A stretch of 64,000 nt of DNA from Streptomyces seoulensis. GTDB lineage: Bacteria > Actinomycetota > Actinomycetes > Streptomycetales > Streptomycetaceae. The DNA lies in contig CP054936.1 in assembly GCA_013364255.1 (NCBI GenBank), positions 3,688,853 through 3,752,852 of the forward strand, in the 5' to 3' direction. The notes below the pieces were generated by a model. It did no database searches, had not been told where the DNA came from, and saw only the letters and a program-made list of their open reading frames with translations. The first letter of the stretch is position 1; the number at the start of each line of letters is the position of its first letter. Below, piece by piece: positions 9,444-17,721 of this stretch. Both the position numbers and the translations under genes were made by a program.

Positions 9444-11363
9444 TCACAGAGCGGCCGCGCCGCGCTCGCGCAGCGCCTGGTCGTACTGCTGGAGCACCCA
9501 CAACTCGTTCTGCGCGGCGGCCAGTCGGGCGGGGTCGCCGCCGGTGCCGAGGCGGGCGACGGTGCTGCTGAGGTCGCGGATGCGGCGCTCGACCGCGCGG
9601 CGGCGCACCGTGACGAGCTGGGCGCCCGCGTACGCCTCGTCGACCTCGCGGCGCAGCAGGATCGCCTCCACCGCCAGTTCGGTGACCATCGCGCGGACCG
9701 TGTCGTCGGGGGCGGCCTCGCGCACCCGGACCAGGTACTCGTGCGGGTCGGCGGTGCCGTGCTCGGCGCCGCCCGCGTCCTGGATGGCCTGGCGTACGGC
9801 GGCGTAGGGCGGCGCGGTGAACTCGTCCACGCCGTACGCGTCGAAGGCCGGGGAGACCAGCTCGGGGCGTTGCAGGGCGAGCTTCAGCAGCTCGCGCTCG
9901 GTGGCGAAGACGGGGTTGCGCAGGGTGAGGGCGGGGCCGCGGACGGCGGGGGCGCCGGCCGGGGCGGCGAACTCCTGCCGGGGGCCGCCGCGCTGTCTGC
10001 CGTCCTGGGCCGGGCCGCGGCCGCCGCGGTCGCGGGCCCAGCGGGCGAGCTGCGCCACCCGCTTGACCACGAACTGGGTGTCGAGGATGCCGAGCAGCCC
10101 GGCGAGCTGGACGGCGACCTCGTGCTGGGCGCCGCTGTTCTTGATCCTGGCGACGACCGGCGCGGCCTCGTCCAGGGCGGCGGCCCGGCCGCCGGGGGTG
10201 TCCAGGTCGTAGCGGGCGACGATCTGGCGCAGCGCGAACTCGAACAGCGGGGTGCGCGGTTCGACCAGGTCCAGGACCGCGTCGTCGCCCTTGGCCAGGC
10301 GCAGGTCGCAGGGGTCCATGCCGTCCGGGGCGACGGCGATGTAGGTCTCGGCGGCGAACTTCTGGTCGTCCTCGAACGCGCGCAGGGCCGCCTTCTGGCC
10401 GGCCGCGTCGCCGTCGAAGGTGAAGATCACCCGGGCCGAGCCGTTGTCCATCAGCAGCCGGCGCAGGATCTTGATGTGCTCGCCGCCGAAGGCCGTGCCG
10501 CAGGTGGCGATCGCGGTGGTGACACCGGCCAGGTGGCAGGCCATGACGTCGGTGTAGCCCTCGACCACGACCGCGCGGGAGACCTTGGCGATCTCCTTCT
10601 TGGCTAGGTCGATGCCGTACAGCACCTGGGACTTCTTGTAGATCGGCGTCTCGGGGGTGTTGAGGTACTTCGGGCCGTTGTCCGCCTCGTAGAGCTTGCG
10701 GGCGCCGAAGCCGACCACCTCGCCGCCGATGTCGCGGATCGGCCACATCAGCCGGCCGCGGAAGCGGTCGATGGGGCCGCGGCGGCCCTCCTGGGCGAGG
10801 CCGGAGAGGACCAGCTCCTTGTCGGTGAAGCCCTTGCCGCGCAGGAAGCGGGTGAGGTGGTCCCAGCCCTGGGGGCTGTAGCCGACGCCGAAGTGGAGGG
10901 CGGCGCCCTGGTCGAAGCCGCGCTCGGCGAGGAAGAGACGGCCGGCCTCGGCCTCGGCGGCGGAGGCGAGCTGTTCGGCGTACCACTCGGCGGCCAGTTT
11001 GTGCGCCTCGACCAGGCGGATGCGCTCACCGCGCTGGTGGGCGGGGTTGTAGCCGCCCTCCTCGTAGCGCAGGGTGATGCCGGCCTGGGCGGCCAGGCGC
11101 TCGACCGCCTCGGAGAAGGTGAGGTGGTCGATCTTCATCACGAACGTGATGGTGTCGCCGCCCTCCTGGCAGCCGAAGCAGTGGAAGAACCCCTTGCTCG
11201 GGCTGACCTGGAAGGACGGCGACTTCTCGTCGTGGAACGGGCACAGCCCCTTGAGGTTGCCGCCGCCCGCGTTGCGCAGCTGGAGGTACTCGGAGACGAC
11301 GGCGTCGATCGGGACCGCGTCCCGTACCGCCTTCACGTCCTCGTCGTTGATCCGTCCTGCCAC
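9444..11363 (-). CDS. dnaG: DNA primase DnaG
   Basis: A 639-residue bacterial primase that makes RNA primers at the replication fork. The N-terminal zinc ribbon has Cys41, His44, Cys62 and Cys65 (CPFH, CFGC). The RNA polymerase/Toprim core includes VVVEGYTDVMA with the metal-binding Glu, and FTFDGDAAG as the second acidic motif. The C-terminal part matches the helical DnaB-binding domain. The gene appears to start at GTG 11363 with no ribosome site; a -10-like TAGAAT lies six bases upstream, suggesting a leaderless message. It precedes hrdA on the same strand with a 185-bp gap. Confidence 0.95.
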   Translation of the reverse strand: MAGRINDEDVKAVRDAVPIDAVVSEYLQLRNAGGGNLKGLCPFHDEKSPSFQVSPSKGFFHCFGCQEGGDTITFVMKIDHLTFSEAVERLAAQAGITLRYEEGGYNPAHQRGERIRLVEAHKLAAEWYAEQLASAAEAEAGRLFLAERGFDQGAALHFGVGYSPQGWDHLTRFLRGKGFTDKELVLSGLAQEGRRGPIDRFRGRLMWPIRDIGGEVVGFGARKLYEADNGPKYLNTPETPIYKKSQVLYGIDLAKKEIAKVSRAVVVEGYTDVMACHLAGVTTAIATCGTAFGGEHIKILRRLLMDNGSARVIFTFDGDAAGQKAALRAFEDDQKFAAETYIAVAPDGMDPCDLRLAKGDDAVLDLVEPRTPLFEFALRQIVARYDLDTPGGRAAALDEAAPVVARIKNSGAQHEVAVQLAGLLGILDTQFVVKRVAQLARWARDRGGRGPAQDGRQRGGPRQEFAAPAGAPAVRGPALTLRNPVFATERELLKLALQRPELVSPAFDAYGVDEFTAPPYAAVRQAIQDAGGAEHGTADPHEYLVRVREAAPDDTVRAMVTELAVEAILLRREVDEAYAGAQLVTVRRRAVERRIRDLSSTVARLGTGGDPARLAAAQNELWVLQQYDQALRERGAAAL

Positions 11364-11369
11364 GAGTGA

Positions 11370-11375
11370 ATTCTA
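11370..11375 (-). promoter_or_regulatory. -10 element of a leaderless dnaG promoter
   Basis: On the minus strand TAGAAT is followed by six bases and then the dnaG GTG, the spacing expected if transcription starts at the first base of the start codon. There is no purine-rich ribosome site in front of GTG. No convincing -35 hexamer is visible. Confidence 0.5.
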
Positions 11376-11407
11376 CGGGGGCGGTCGGACACTCCTCGCC
11401 CGCCGGG

Positions 11408-12673
11408 TCACGCGGACAGGGTGTCCAGGGGGACGTGCGGGTCGGCCAGGGCGTGGGTGTCCACGTGGGCGCGGGAGCGGATCAGCCGCTGGATCGGGTC
11501 CGTGACGTCCCACACGTTCACGTTCATCCCGGCCAGCACCCGTCCCTCCTTCAGCCAGAACGCGATGAACTCGCGCTTGGCGGCGTCGCCCCGGATCACC
11601 ACCTCGTCGTACGAGCCCGGCGGCGCCCAGCCGCTGTACTCCATGCCCAGGTCGTACTGGTCGGAGAAGAAGTACGGCACCCGGTCGTACACGACGTCCC
11701 GGCCGAGCATCGCGCGGGCGGCGGCCGGGCCGCCGTTGAGCGCGTTGGCCCAGTGCTCGACCCGCAGCCGGGCGTCGAACAGGCCGTGCGGGAAGGCGGC
11801 CACGTCGCCGGCCGCGTAGATGTCGGGGTCGGAGGTGCGCAGCCGTTCGTCCACCGCGATGCCGCCGCCGTCCGCTCGGTCGGCCAGCTCCAGGCCGGCC
11901 GCCTCGGCCAGCGCCACGCGCGGGGCGGCGCCGATCGCGGCCAGCACGTCGTGGCAGAGGTGCTCCTCGCCGTCGTCGGTGCGGGCGGCCAGCACCACGC
12001 CGTCCTGTCCGACGATCTCGGTCAGCCGGGCGCCGAAGTGGAAGCGGACGCCGTGCGCGCTGTGCAGCTCGGCGAACAGCTCGCCCAGCTCGGGCCCGAG
12101 GACGTGGTGCAGCGGGGTGGCGGACGGTTCGACGACGGTGACCTCCGCGCCGTACTCGCGGGCCGCCGCCGCGACCTCCAGGCCGATCCAGCCGGCGCCG
12201 GCGATCACCAGGTGGCCGTTGTCCCGGCCGAGGTGGGCCAGGACGCCCTTGAGCCGCTCGGCGTGGGACAGGCGGCGCAGGTGGTGGACGCCGGCGAGGT
12301 CGGTGCCGGGGATGTCCAGGCGGCGCGGTTCGGCGCCGGTGGCCAGCAGCAGCTTGTCGTAGCGCACATGGGTGCCGTCGTCGCCGTAGTGGACGGTCTT
12401 CGCCTCGCGGTCGATGGCGTCGACGGTCTGGCCGAGGTGCAGCTCGACGTCGTGGCGCGCGTACCACGCCGGTTCGTGCGCGAAGACGGTGTCGCGCTCC
12501 TCCTTGCCGAGCAGGTAGCCCTTGGACAGCGGCGGCCGTTCGTAGGGGCGGTCGCGCTCGTCGCAGACGAGGATGACGCGGCCGCTGAAACCCTCCTCGC
12601 GCAGGGTCTCGGCCGCCTTCGCGCCGGCCAGACCTCCTCCGACGATGACGAACGTCTGATCCGCGTCGACCAC
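11408..12673 (-). CDS. FAD/NAD-dependent ferredoxin reductase-type oxidoreductase
   Basis: A 421-residue flavoprotein of the rubredoxin/putidaredoxin reductase family. It has the FAD fingerprint FVIVGGGLAGAKAAE at residue 8, the flavin-contacting RPPLSKGYL, the NAD fingerprint VIAGAGWIGLEVAAAA near 155, and the closing FAD motif IYAAGDVAAFP. It likely passes electrons from NADH to a ferredoxin, for example for a cytochrome P450. No ferredoxin gene is adjacent. The GTG start has AGGAGG six bases before it. It sits between dgt and dnaG on the minus strand, with 44 bp to dnaG. Confidence 0.88.
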   Translation of the reverse strand: MVDADQTFVIVGGGLAGAKAAETLREEGFSGRVILVCDERDRPYERPPLSKGYLLGKEERDTVFAHEPAWYARHDVELHLGQTVDAIDREAKTVHYGDDGTHVRYDKLLLATGAEPRRLDIPGTDLAGVHHLRRLSHAERLKGVLAHLGRDNGHLVIAGAGWIGLEVAAAAREYGAEVTVVEPSATPLHHVLGPELGELFAELHSAHGVRFHFGARLTEIVGQDGVVLAARTDDGEEHLCHDVLAAIGAAPRVALAEAAGLELADRADGGGIAVDERLRTSDPDIYAAGDVAAFPHGLFDARLRVEHWANALNGGPAAARAMLGRDVVYDRVPYFFSDQYDLGMEYSGWAPPGSYDEVVIRGDAAKREFIAFWLKEGRVLAGMNVNVWDVTDPIQRLIRSRAHVDTHALADPHVPLDTLSA

Positions 12674-12714
12674 TTGATGCCTCCTGCCAGGGGTCTGGGG
12701 ACGTCCCCAGAGAT

Positions 12715-12830
12715 CACTGTCGGTGCCGCTGTTGTCGCTGTTTTCTCTGCTATCGCTGCTATCGCTGTTGTGGCTGTTGTGGCTGTTGCTGTCGGTGCTG
12801 CTGTCGGTGCAGTTGTCGGTGCCGCCATAG
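12715..12830. repeat. degenerate GCTGTT(GTG) low-complexity repeat
   Basis: About 115 bp of plus-strand sequence are built from variants of a 6-9 bp unit (GCTGTTGTG, GCTATC, GTCGGTGCT), with lower GC than the surroundings. It fills most of the gap between dgt and the oxidoreductase gene and lies just upstream of the latter's ribosome site. No gene is visible in it on either strand. Confidence 0.7.
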
Positions 12831-12892
12831 GCGAGCGTCCCGCACGGAGCGTGATGCGGGAAGAGGGAGTGCCCCGATCAGGCCACGGAGGG

Positions 12893-14236
12893 TCACGCCC
12901 GGCCCGTGAGTCTCGTGTGCAGCGCGCGGGCCGAGGCGTCGGTGAGGGAGGCGATCTGGTCGACGACGACGCGCTTGCGGGCGCGGTCGTCGGCGGCCTC
13001 GGCGAAGGCGGACTCGAACTGGGGTTCAAGGCCCTCGGGGGCGCGCGCGGTGAGCGCCTCGGCCAGCTCGGCGACCACGATCCGCTGGTCGGCCCGGAGC
13101 AGCTCCTGCTCGGCGCGCTGCATGACGAAGCGGTCGGCGACCGCCTTGAGGACGGCGCACTCCAGCCGGGCGCTCCTCGGGACGACCAGCTCCGCGCCGT
13201 ACCGGGTCAGCCGCCCGGCGCCGTACGCCGCTCGCGTCGCGCCCTCGGCGGCCAGGCAGAACCGGCCGATGAGCTGGCTGGTGGCGTCCTTCAGGCGGGC
13301 CTGGGCGAGGGCCGAGCCGTCGTACCCGTGCGGCCACCACTCCTGGGCCAGCAGGCGGTCCAGCGCCTCGGCCAGCTCGGCGGGGTCGGTGTCCGCCGGG
13401 ACGTAGCGGCCGACGGCGACCTCGAACACCGCCTGCCGCTCGGACTCGGCGTGCAGGCAGTCCGGGTCGATGTGGCCGGCGTGCAGGCCGTCCTCCACGT
13501 CGTGCACCGAGTACGCCACGTCGTCGGCCCAGTCCATGACCTGCGCCTCGAAGCAGGTGCGGGTGCCGGGCGCGTCCTCGCGCAGCCAGTCGAAGACCGG
13601 GCGGTCGTCCTCGTAGACGCCGAACTTGGGCGAGGCCGGGTCGGTGGGGTGGGCGCCGCGCGGCCAGGGGTACTTGGTGGCGGCGTCCAGGGCGGCGCGG
13701 GTGAGGTTGAGGCCGACGCCGACGAGGGCGCCGGAGACGGGGTCGGGCACGAACCGCTTGGGCTCGATGCGGGTGAGCAGGCGCAGCGACTGGGCGTTGC
13801 CCTCGAAGCCGCCGCAGTCGGCCGCGAACTCGTTGAGCGCCTGTTCGCCGTTGTGGCCGAAGGGCGGGTGGCCGAGGTCGTGGGAGAGGCAGGCCGCCTC
13901 CACGAGGTCGGGATCGCAGCCGAGGGCCGCGCCCAGCTCGCGGCCGACCTGGGCGCACTCCAGGGAGTGGGTGAGGCGGGTACGGGGGCTCGGGTCCCAC
14001 GCCTGGCTGCGGGTGCCCGGCGTGACCACCTGCGTCTTGCCGGCCAGGCGGCGCAGGGCGGCGGAGTGCAGCACGCGCGCGCGGTCGCGCTGGAACGCCG
14101 TACGCCCCGGCCGCTTGTCCGGCTCGGCGGCCCAGCGCTCGACGGCCGGCGTCTCGTAGCCGGCGGGCGGAAGCTGGTTCTCGTACGGTCCTGCTGCCTG
14201 TGCTGCCTGTGCTGCCCCGGGGGCGATCCCTTCCAT
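12893..14236 (-). CDS. dgt: deoxyguanosinetriphosphate triphosphohydrolase
   Basis: A 447-residue HD-superfamily phosphohydrolase that cleaves dNTPs, classically dGTP, to deoxynucleoside and triphosphate. The metal site is visible: [15 protein letters not shown] supplies the first His, [15 protein letters not shown] the HD pair and the conserved HNGE loop, and [13 protein letters not shown] the last Asp. The front has an Ala/Gln tract coded by a 12-bp repeat. The position near dnaG fits a dNTP-pool or replication-related role. The ATG has GAGG just upstream. The specificity for dGTP is inferred from the family. Confidence 0.93.
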   Translation of the reverse strand: MEGIAPGAAQAAQAAGPYENQLPPAGYETPAVERWAAEPDKRPGRTAFQRDRARVLHSAALRRLAGKTQVVTPGTRSQAWDPSPRTRLTHSLECAQVGRELGAALGCDPDLVEAACLSHDLGHPPFGHNGEQALNEFAADCGGFEGNAQSLRLLTRIEPKRFVPDPVSGALVGVGLNLTRAALDAATKYPWPRGAHPTDPASPKFGVYEDDRPVFDWLREDAPGTRTCFEAQVMDWADDVAYSVHDVEDGLHAGHIDPDCLHAESERQAVFEVAVGRYVPADTDPAELAEALDRLLAQEWWPHGYDGSALAQARLKDATSQLIGRFCLAAEGATRAAYGAGRLTRYGAELVVPRSARLECAVLKAVADRFVMQRAEQELLRADQRIVVAELAEALTARAPEGLEPQFESAFAEAADDRARKRVVVDQIASLTDASARALHTRLTGRA

Positions 14237-14267
14237 GCCTCGACAGTACGGGCAGGGGGTGACAATC

Positions 14268-14303
14268 GGGATGCGGGCGGGGATGCGGGCGGGGATGCGG
14301 GTG
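14268..14303. repeat. 12-bp tandem repeat, three copies
   Basis: GGGATGCGGGCG occurs three times in a row (the last with a T change), between the 5' end of dgt and the 3' end of the CbiX gene. No gene or clear regulatory role is visible. Confidence 0.75.
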
Positions 14304-14326
14304 GGCGGGGGCCGGTCCGCGTCCGT

Positions 14327-15163
14327 TCAGGCTGCCGCCGCCGGGGTGCGGGTGCGGGCGGTGACGGTTCGGTCGGCGCCGAGCGCTCGGCCGAGTGCTT
14401 GGCCGAGCGCCTGGTCGTAGCGGTGCAGGACCAGGCGGGCCAGGGCCGGGTGGTCGCCGAGCGGGGCGGCCGCGATCCAGGGCGCGGCCCGCGCGCACGC
14501 GACGGCGAAGCGGCCCGGGGCGGCGAAGCAGGAGGCGACGGCGACCCGGTGCCGGCCCCGGGCGGCGAGGGCGGCCACGGCGGCCTCGACGGTGGGCGCG
14601 GCGGCCGAGGCGTAGGCGGGGACGACCGGCACGCCGACGCGCTCGGCCAGGAGCCGGGCGGTGCGGCGGGTGACGGCGGCCGAGTCGGGGTCGCGGGAGC
14701 CGGCGGCGGCGAGCACGACGGCGCTCGCGCGGCGCGCCGCCGCGTCGGGCGGGGTGCGCCAGCCGGCCTCGGCCAGCCGGGCGCACAGGGTGTCGACGAG
14801 CAGCGGGTGCGGGCCGAGCGGGGCGGCGGCCCGCGCGCGCAGCGGCGCGCTCGCGGCCGTCGCCGGGATGTCGTGCTTGACGTGGTGGCCGGGGCCGATC
14901 AGCAGCGGCACGAGCACCGCCTCGGCGGTCCCGGCGGCGGCGAGCCGGGCCAGGGCGTCGGGGAGCAGCGGCGGGTTCAGCTCGATGTGCCCGAGGCGGA
15001 CGGGCAGGCCCGGACGCAGCCGCCGGACGCGCTCCCCGAGCGCCTCGACGGTGCCCCGCGCACGGGGATCACGACTGCCGTGCGCCACCAGGACGAGGAC
15101 GGGCGGGCCGGACGGTCCAGGCGGTCCGGACAGGTCCGGCGGGGTGCGGGTGGGCGGCGTCAT
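14327..15163 (-). CDS. CbiX-type sirohydrochlorin chelatase
   Basis: A two-domain protein with two CbiX repeats. The first has VLVLVAHGSRDPRA with the metal-binding His, and VLVPLLIGPGHHVKHDIP with a second His pair. The second has VVLAAAGSRDP, without the His. Family members insert Fe, Co or Ni into sirohydrochlorin in siroheme or cobalamin synthesis. Siroheme is the cofactor of the nitrite reductase encoded about 9 kb away, although the genes are not linked. I chose ATG 15163 (MTPPTR); a GTG 42 bases upstream is also in frame and neither has a strong ribosome site. The C terminus ends in an Ala tail. Confidence 0.82.
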   Translation of the reverse strand: MTPPTRTPPDLSGPPGPSGPPVLVLVAHGSRDPRARGTVEALGERVRRLRPGLPVRLGHIELNPPLLPDALARLAAAGTAEAVLVPLLIGPGHHVKHDIPATAASAPLRARAAAPLGPHPLLVDTLCARLAEAGWRTPPDAAARRASAVVLAAAGSRDPDSAAVTRRTARLLAERVGVPVVPAYASAAAPTVEAAVAALAARGRHRVAVASCFAAPGRFAVACARAAPWIAAAPLGDHPALARLVLHRYDQALGQALGRALGADRTVTARTRTPAAAA

Positions 15164-15433
15164 ACGGCCATGGTCGCGGTGCCGGATTGCCCCGCCGTTG
15201 CGCACCGGTGACGGGGGTTTGCGAAGGGTTCACGGGGCACGGCGGGACGGTGTGAGGCGGCGGGGGGCGCTACGGCCGTGGGGGCGACGGGCGGCACGGC
15301 CGCGCGGACAGCGGGGCGAGGGGCCGCGAGGGCGGCGGGGTGAGGGGGTGTGCTGGGGGTGAACCGGTTTGCTCTGGGGGGCGTCTTCGCTGGTCGAGGG
15401 CCGTCCGGGCCGTCCGAGGAGAGGGGCCGAACC

Positions 15434-16135
15434 ATGCGCCGACCGAACGTCCCGCTGTCGCGCCTCCGACCGCGTCTGCCGCGCACCCGTGCGGGCCGGC
15501 GGCGGCTGGTGCAGGCCGTGATGGCGGTGTGCGTGCTGGCGCTGCTGCCGGCGACCTGGCTGTACCTGGTCACCGGGGACCGCCTGCGCACCACGGCCGA
15601 CGCGCCGCGCACCGACGTGGCCATCGTCTTCGGCGCGGGCCTGTGGCACGGCGGCGAGCCGTCGCCGTACCTGGCGCACCGTCTGGACGCGGCGGCGAAG
15701 CTGTACCACGAGGGCCGGATCAAGGTGGTCCTGGTGACCGGCGACAACAGCCGCGAGGACTACGACGAGCCGGACGCGATGCGCGCCTACCTGACCCGGC
15801 ACGGCGTGCCGGGCACGCGGATCGTCGGCGACTACGCCGGCTTCGACACCTGGGACTCGTGCGTGCGCGCGAAGAAGGTCTTCGGGGTGGACCGGGCGGT
15901 CCTGGTCAGCCAGGGCTTCCACATCCGGCGGGCGGTGGCCCTGTGCGACGCGGCCGGCGTCGACTCCTACGGCGTCGGCGTGGACGCGGTGCACGACGCC
16001 ACCTGGTACTACGGCGGGACCCGCGAGGTCTTCGCGGCCGGCAAAGCGGCCCTGGACGCCCTGTTCCACCCCGACCCCACCTTCCTGGGCCCCCGCGAAC
16101 ACGGGGTGCAACGGGCGCTGGCCGGGGTGCGGTGA
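15434..16135 (+). CDS. SanA/YdcF-like DUF218 membrane protein
   Basis: A 233-residue protein with a basic N terminus, one membrane helix (about residues 28-50, MAVCVLALLPATWLYLV) and an extracytoplasmic DUF218 domain. Recognisable stretches are VAIVFGAGLWHGG, VLVTGDNSREDYDEP, DYAGFDTWDSC and LVSQGFHIRRA. Escherichia coli SanA of this family supports vancomycin exclusion and envelope integrity; a direct enzymatic role is not established. The start is the ATG at 15434, because GAGGAG lies about 12 bases upstream; the open frame begins at 15350 without one. Confidence 0.88.
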   Translation: MRRPNVPLSRLRPRLPRTRAGRRRLVQAVMAVCVLALLPATWLYLVTGDRLRTTADAPRTDVAIVFGAGLWHGGEPSPYLAHRLDAAAKLYHEGRIKVVLVTGDNSREDYDEPDAMRAYLTRHGVPGTRIVGDYAGFDTWDSCVRAKKVFGVDRAVLVSQGFHIRRAVALCDAAGVDSYGVGVDAVHDATWYYGGTREVFAAGKAALDALFHPDPTFLGPREHGVQRALAGVR

Positions 16136-16186
16136 GGGCCGCGGGGGCGCGGTGAGGGCGGGGCCGGCTTCGGTCGTGCGGCGTCG

Positions 16187-16208
16187 AGGTTAACGCTTGC
16201 GTTAACCT
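16187..16208. promoter_or_regulatory. palindromic operator of the toxin-antitoxin operon
   Basis: A perfect 10-bp inverted repeat, AGGTTAACGC then TT then GCGTTAACCT, ends seven bases before the toxin GTG. It overlaps a -10-like TAACCT (16203-16208), so a bound antitoxin dimer would block the promoter. The spacing also permits a leaderless start at 16216. It is AT-rich compared with everything around it. Confidence 0.85.
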
Positions 16209-16215
16209 GAGCCTC

Positions 16216-16593
16216 GTGGCTCAATGGGAAGTGGTCCTCGTCGCGGAGGTCGCAGCTTGGTTCGAGGCGCTGGCCGAGCAGGACTGGGACAGTGCCGAGC
16301 AGGTGGAGGACGCCATCGACATGCTGGCGACCACGGGCCCGACCCTCGGTCGCCCGTTGGTCGACCGGATCAAGGGCGCCGACCACCATCATCTGAAGGA
16401 GTTGCGACCGGGCTCGTCGGGGAACAGTGAGATCCGGATCCTTTTCGCATTCGACCCGGTGCGCCGGGCGGTACTTCTGGTGGCAGGCGACAAAGCAGGG
16501 AACTGGCAGCGCTGGTACGACACCGCCATTCCGATCGCCGAACAGCGCTACCGGGCGCATGTGACCGACCTCGAGACGCGGGAGTACGAATGA
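16216..16593 (+). CDS. RelE/HigB-type toxin
   Basis: A 125-residue protein of the Gp49/HigB-like ParE-RelE superfamily. It contains the family's features: VVLVAEVAAWFEAL at the start, LVDRIKGADHHHLKELRP in the middle, and IRILFAFDPVRRAVLLVAGDKAG towards the end. Members are ribosome-dependent mRNA endonucleases. The gene begins with GTG directly after the palindrome and overlaps the antitoxin by 4 bases. The toxin-first order is typical of higBA. Activity has not been shown. Confidence 0.9.
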   Translation: MAQWEVVLVAEVAAWFEALAEQDWDSAEQVEDAIDMLATTGPTLGRPLVDRIKGADHHHLKELRPGSSGNSEIRILFAFDPVRRAVLLVAGDKAGNWQRWYDTAIPIAEQRYRAHVTDLETREYE

Positions 16594-16928
16594 GTACGGT
16601 CAGCTGGGAGGAGACCAAGCGCAGGGCGCGCGAGCGGCGCGAAGCCGCCGGCCTGCCGGTGCGTTCGGCTCAGGAGAAGCAGGCGGCCATGGACAGGCTG
16701 ACCGCCGAGGTGCGCGCCCACAAGCTCGCGGAGGTTCGACGTGAGCAGGCGCTCACGCAGCGCCAGGTCGCCGCGTCCATGGGGGTCTCAGCACCGCGTG
16801 TCTCCGCGATCGAGCATGGTGAGCTGGACCGTGCGGAGGTCGCGACGCTTCGGGCATACGTGGAGGCACTGGGCGGCCGGCTCCGTGTGGTCGCGGACTT
16901 CGGCGACGCGGAGTACACGGTCGCCTGA
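16590..16928 (+). CDS. XRE-family antitoxin (HigA-like)
   Basis: A 112-residue protein with a charged helical N-terminal half and an HTH domain at residues 45-100. The recognition region is LTQRQVAASMGVSAPRVSAI, followed by the typical IEHGELDRAEVATLRAYVEALGG. It starts in the toxin stop codon (ATGA). The N-terminal helix (EETKRRARERRE) probably wraps the toxin. It is expected to bind the 16187-16208 palindrome and repress its own operon. Confidence 0.9.
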   Translation: MSTVSWEETKRRARERREAAGLPVRSAQEKQAAMDRLTAEVRAHKLAEVRREQALTQRQVAASMGVSAPRVSAIEHGELDRAEVATLRAYVEALGGRLRVVADFGDAEYTVA

Positions 16929-16973
16929 GCCGGCTCGGTCACCACACGGCACCGCGCGGTCGGCGCCGCCGGG

Positions 16974-17597
16974 TCAGTGTGCTGGGTTCGTCAGGGTGGC
17001 GTAGACGATGATGTTGTCCGGGCGGTGGCCGGCGGTGATGGCGCCGCCGCAGGTGATCAGGCGCAGTTGCGGGGTGCTGGTGCTGCCGTAGACCTTCCGG
17101 GTGGGGAAGGCGTGCTTGTCGACCTGTTCCAGCGCGGTGACGGTGAAGACGGCGTGGGTGCCGTCCTCGCGGGTGACGTCGACGCGCGCGCCGGGCTTGA
17201 TCCTGGCGACGTTCCGCATGACCGCCGGGCCGTTCACCGTGTCGTAGTGGCCGACGAGCACGGCGGGGCCCGTCTCGCCGGGGGTGACGCCGTTGCCGTA
17301 CCAGCCGATGCGGTCGGCCTGGGCGACGGAGGGCACCTCGATCGTGCCGTCGGCGTTGAGGCCCAGTTTCAGCAGGGGGCCGGTGTCGACTCCGGCGGCG
17401 GGGATGGTGACGTGGACGGGCGGGGAGGCGGGCATCGGGGCCGGGGTCGCCTCCGGTGCGGAGGCGGTGGGTGCGGCGGTGGCGATGTGCGGGGCCGGTG
17501 CGGCCGGCGGTGTGTCCGTCCCACAGCCGCTGAGCGCGACGGCGAGCGGAAGGGCGAGCAGGGTCGCGGCCAGTCGGTGGGCGTGGGGCGGGCGCAT
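16974..17597 (-). CDS. class F sortase, lipoprotein form
   Basis: A 207-residue secreted transpeptidase-fold protein. The signal peptide ends in a lipobox (LSGC, Cys25), so the enzyme should be lipid-anchored on the outer membrane face. A Pro/Ala linker (30-60) leads to the beta-barrel sortase domain. The catalytic residues are His117 (LVGHYDT), Cys183 (LITCGG) and probably Arg192. Sortases of class F are widespread in actinomycetes and mostly have unknown substrates. The gene downstream of a secreted C-terminally anchored protein on the same strand is a likely substrate pair. Confidence 0.88.
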   Translation of the reverse strand: MRPPHAHRLAATLLALPLAVALSGCGTDTPPAAPAPHIATAAPTASAPEATPAPMPASPPVHVTIPAAGVDTGPLLKLGLNADGTIEVPSVAQADRIGWYGNGVTPGETGPAVLVGHYDTVNGPAVMRNVARIKPGARVDVTREDGTHAVFTVTALEQVDKHAFPTRKVYGSTSTPQLRLITCGGAITAGHRPDNIIVYATLTNPAH

Positions 17598-17721
17598 GGT
17601 CCGGTTCTCCTGACGACCCTGGTCCGGCCCGCTGGGTGCGCGGGCCGGACCGGGACCGGGACGGGGGCGAGTCGTGTGCGGGGGCAGCCGGTGGGCTCCG
17701 GCGGGTGGTTCAGCGGGTGAT

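Noticed and set aside
11366..15211. 1281-codon open frame on the plus strand across dnaG-side genes
   Set aside because: It lies opposite the FAD oxidoreductase, dgt and CbiX genes, has Gly/Arg/Val-rich low-information sequence and is a by-product of GC-biased codons.
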